Of a stretch of 64,000 nt of DNA, positions 61,623-64,000 are shown piece after piece (position 1 is the stretch's first letter; every line of letters begins with the position of its first letter). The DNA is taken from contig CM051029.1 in NCBI GenBank assembly GCA_027627225.1, positions 7,936,926-8,000,925 on the forward strand, written 5' to 3'. A program made the position numbers and the translations under genes. The DNA comes from Congeria kusceri. Its lineage: Eukaryota; Mollusca; Bivalvia; Myida; Dreissenidae. The notes below the pieces were generated by a model that saw only the letters and a program-made list of their open reading frames with translations, was not told where the DNA came from and did not search any database.

Positions 61623-64000
61623 GTAATGCAACATTCTGATTACAATTAAATCCGTACGTTGTTAGGATCTGAAGACATCGTATAACAGATCACGTTCAAA
61701 TGACATTCAGAACAATAACAATCTCAGCCCTGTTGCGCCCATTGAAATGGCTTGTTGCACAGCAATGTTTGGTCATGGTGTCAGCTAATCCTTGGGAATA
61801 AATCATTTACAGTTTATTTTCGCGTGGATAACAATGGATATAGTGGTACCTTAGGTGAGTAAACATCAAAAGGCCACGTTAGTTGTGTGCATAGTTTATG
61901 TGGTTTATATATAAAGTTATACCACAACATTTTGAAGGCAACACTGTGATTGGCTCATAAAAAGATCCTCTGACCGTGACCCCTAATGCGAGGTCATCAG
62001 ATAAAGTCAGCGGATAATAGAGTAGCTGGATATGGTTTTAAGTAGATTGGGTAATGCGGTTGCGTACATTTTTCTAGATAGGCATATTCAAATGGAAGTC
62101 TAACTATACATACTCTACTATACTGAATAGTTAGGAATTCATCCACTCTAATTACTGCATTTTTTATTTAGAATTATTTGTTCATGACATAGGTTACATG
62201 TGTACCCACGCGTATTTGTTCTTGAGTCTAAATATGTTCTTTATTCTTAAGTTTAAGAATGGTTTGGTGAATATGGACCCAGATTTTGTTGCAAACCAAT
62301 GCGACTTTAAAACCTTAAATCATTATTAGCAGTTTTGTACTATTATGGGCGCCAAGCCTTGAGTTTATTTGTAATAGTTTGTTCTTAACATTATTTACAA
62401 AATAAAACAAATGAAAATAATCATTGTTATACAATCAAGTACTTTGTAAACGTATATCATGTCGCATCTCAGTTTATAAAAGTAAATCACATTAACTGTT
62501 ACTTATAAACTTCATGGTAGTTAGGTAGACTGAAAGATATTTTAACGGTTAAGTTTTCAAGTAAAAATAACTTAAGGCATATTTTCTGGAAAAATACTAT
62601 TTATATCATTGAATTAGTGTTGATATTATCTTGATATAAGAATTATACGAGGAAAGTATTAATCATGCACGAACACGTATTCGGACGTTGCACATCGGTG
62701 TAGCGCAGATTGAAAAAAAAACACATACAAAGTTTATAACATATAGAGAATATTTGTTTGATTTCGGTGTGATAACGCATGATATCGTCACCGGAAAGGG
62801 ATGCAATTAATATTTTCACGAGCGCTTGCGTGAGTGAAAATATGTATATTGTATCTCTTTCCGGTGACGATATCACGCGTTATCACATTAAAAACAAACA
62901 CATTTTCTTTTTATTTAAATGTTTTATGAATATTCTTTACGTTTGATTTTTATTAAGGGGATTTTCAACACGATATTTACAATATAACGTCCGCACTATT
63001 TTGTATATAATGCGTAGTAATCGTGATTATAAATAAACATTCAAGCGCCATCTTGGATTACTATCAAAGGTGCCGTGGATTAAGCAGTTAAGCAACTTAA
63101 ATCGCAAACAATGTTTGACTCAAGGTATTATCATGGCAGCGTGTTTACTGTACGACATTCTACTTTGCTACACAGTATATTAATAGACAACGCAGAATCC
63201 GTGTTTCTAAATGTATTGAAGTTTAAATACAATTGGATACACATAGTCGTTGAATTATGGTCTGCTTTTAAATCAAGAAGTTAAAAAACACTGCTAGCTT
63301 TAAATATATTTATGATATCAGTACATATTGAAAGTGAAATTGCGTTCAGCTCTACTAAATTCAGTTTTTCTAAAAAAAACGTGTGCATTGGTGTTATTAT
63401 GTAAACAATAGTTAACACAGTCACGACATTCAAACGCAGATGTGTTTTCGAAAGCAATTTAAGCTGATTAAACTCGTAGATGCGCGTTAAAATGTAAAAC
63501 AACAAAAGACGTACTGTAAGGAGTGTTCTGAACTTGAATTCTTATACGTATAACGTGTTTTGTATATGAATTATTCGGACCTCACAATACATTTGGATTA
63601 AAAGCCGGTCAAAATTTTGAAACAAAGAGGGCGGAGAATTAAACGCTGAACACTACTTACAAGAACACACATTGGATACTTAATACTTATGAGTGGTTAC
63701 TTTATATAAAAACTAAATGCACACAAAACAATATAATTATGTGTTTAATGAAAACAAGTTATTACACTGGATTCTTGTTAAAGTTTGGAGTTGGAGAACG
63801 GGCAATAGAACAATTGTGTAAACAAAGGGAGACTACTGTTCATAGCAACAGTAAACAACACGTGCAAGTGTAATATGCTGGGATAAATAAAGTGCAAAGG
63901 ATAAAATACATACTTTGGATGCTAAAATAAATCATTTGGATGCTTAAATTTAATTTGGACCAAGATGACGAGCTCAAATGCCTAGTGGGTAAAACTTGTA
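61623..64000. other. no further exon recognised
   Basis: AT-rich DNA apart from the hairpin at 62768-62887. I looked for an exon entering in phase 1 that would continue the Cys-rich protein and found none, so it likely lies beyond the window or is too short to see. Confidence 0.35.
62768..62887. repeat. 120-bp foldback hairpin
   Basis: TGTGATAACGCATGATATCG then TCACCGGAAAGG on the left pairs almost perfectly with CTTTCCGGTGACGATATC then ACGCGTTATCACA on the right. Inner arms TATTTTCACGAGCG and GTGAGTGAAAATATG also pair. The minus-strand frame 62643-62876 runs through it and is not a gene. Confidence 0.85.

Noticed and set aside
62643..62876. 77-codon minus-strand frame
   Set aside because: Half of it is the 120-bp foldback hairpin.

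Overview
This window is eukaryotic nuclear DNA. It is strongly AT-rich, has GT-AG introns, very low gene density and many short mobile elements, microsatellites and local duplications. A tRNA-derived SINE with the tail style common in bivalves, a bivalve-type 'TGCCCCCACTTT...AACTCAAAA' repeat and an invertebrate-style peptide GPCR together suggest a bivalve mollusc. That placement is inference; no species can be fixed from the sequence alone. Almost all open frames here are chance frames in AT-rich DNA, because real coding sequence sits in short exons.

Only two loci are convincing genes, both on the + strand. The first is a rhodopsin-family (class A) G-protein-coupled receptor whose six 3' exons lie at 12969-18443. 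They run from the end of ECL1/TM3 through TM7 to the stop codon, with every splice phase agreeing. Its TM1-TM2 exons were not found. A perfect 11-bp tandem duplication inside the TM4 exon (14978-14999) breaks the frame, so the locus is a recent pseudogene allele, a polymorphism or an assembly error. The second is the 5' part of a secreted, cysteine-rich protein at 60802-61622: a signal-peptide exon plus one phase-matched downstream exon, continuing past what I can recognise. An isolated Cys-rich exon at 2185-2296 probably belongs to another gene reaching in from the left, or to a distant 5' exon.

Layout. 0-9.5 kb: hAT-like MITEs, one coding-like exon, duplicated and tandem repeats, and a terminal-inverted-repeat (TIR) element with a SINE nested in it. 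12-18.5 kb: a second copy of that TIR element, then the GPCR. 18.5-31 kb: no supportable gene. 31-39 kb: a roughly 2-kb block present three times in tandem; the middle copy carries a 1474-bp PIF/Harbinger-like element with a TAA target duplication and intact empty sites in its sister copies. 41.6-46 kb: a local duplication, a 327-bp MITE, a CpG-richer promoter-like patch and a CA microsatellite. 50.7-56.4 kb: a 27-bp minisatellite, trinucleotide repeats and a ~97-bp satellite array with a 292-bp higher-order repeat. 56.5-63 kb: foldback hairpins, a third TIR element in the opposite orientation and the secreted Cys-rich gene.

No rRNA, functional tRNA, CRISPR array or bacterial-type operon was seen. 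No obviously new multi-gene system is present. The most distinctive items are the TM4 duplication, the TIR element that carries a tRNA-like promoter module, and the satellite with a candidate founder monomer elsewhere in the window.
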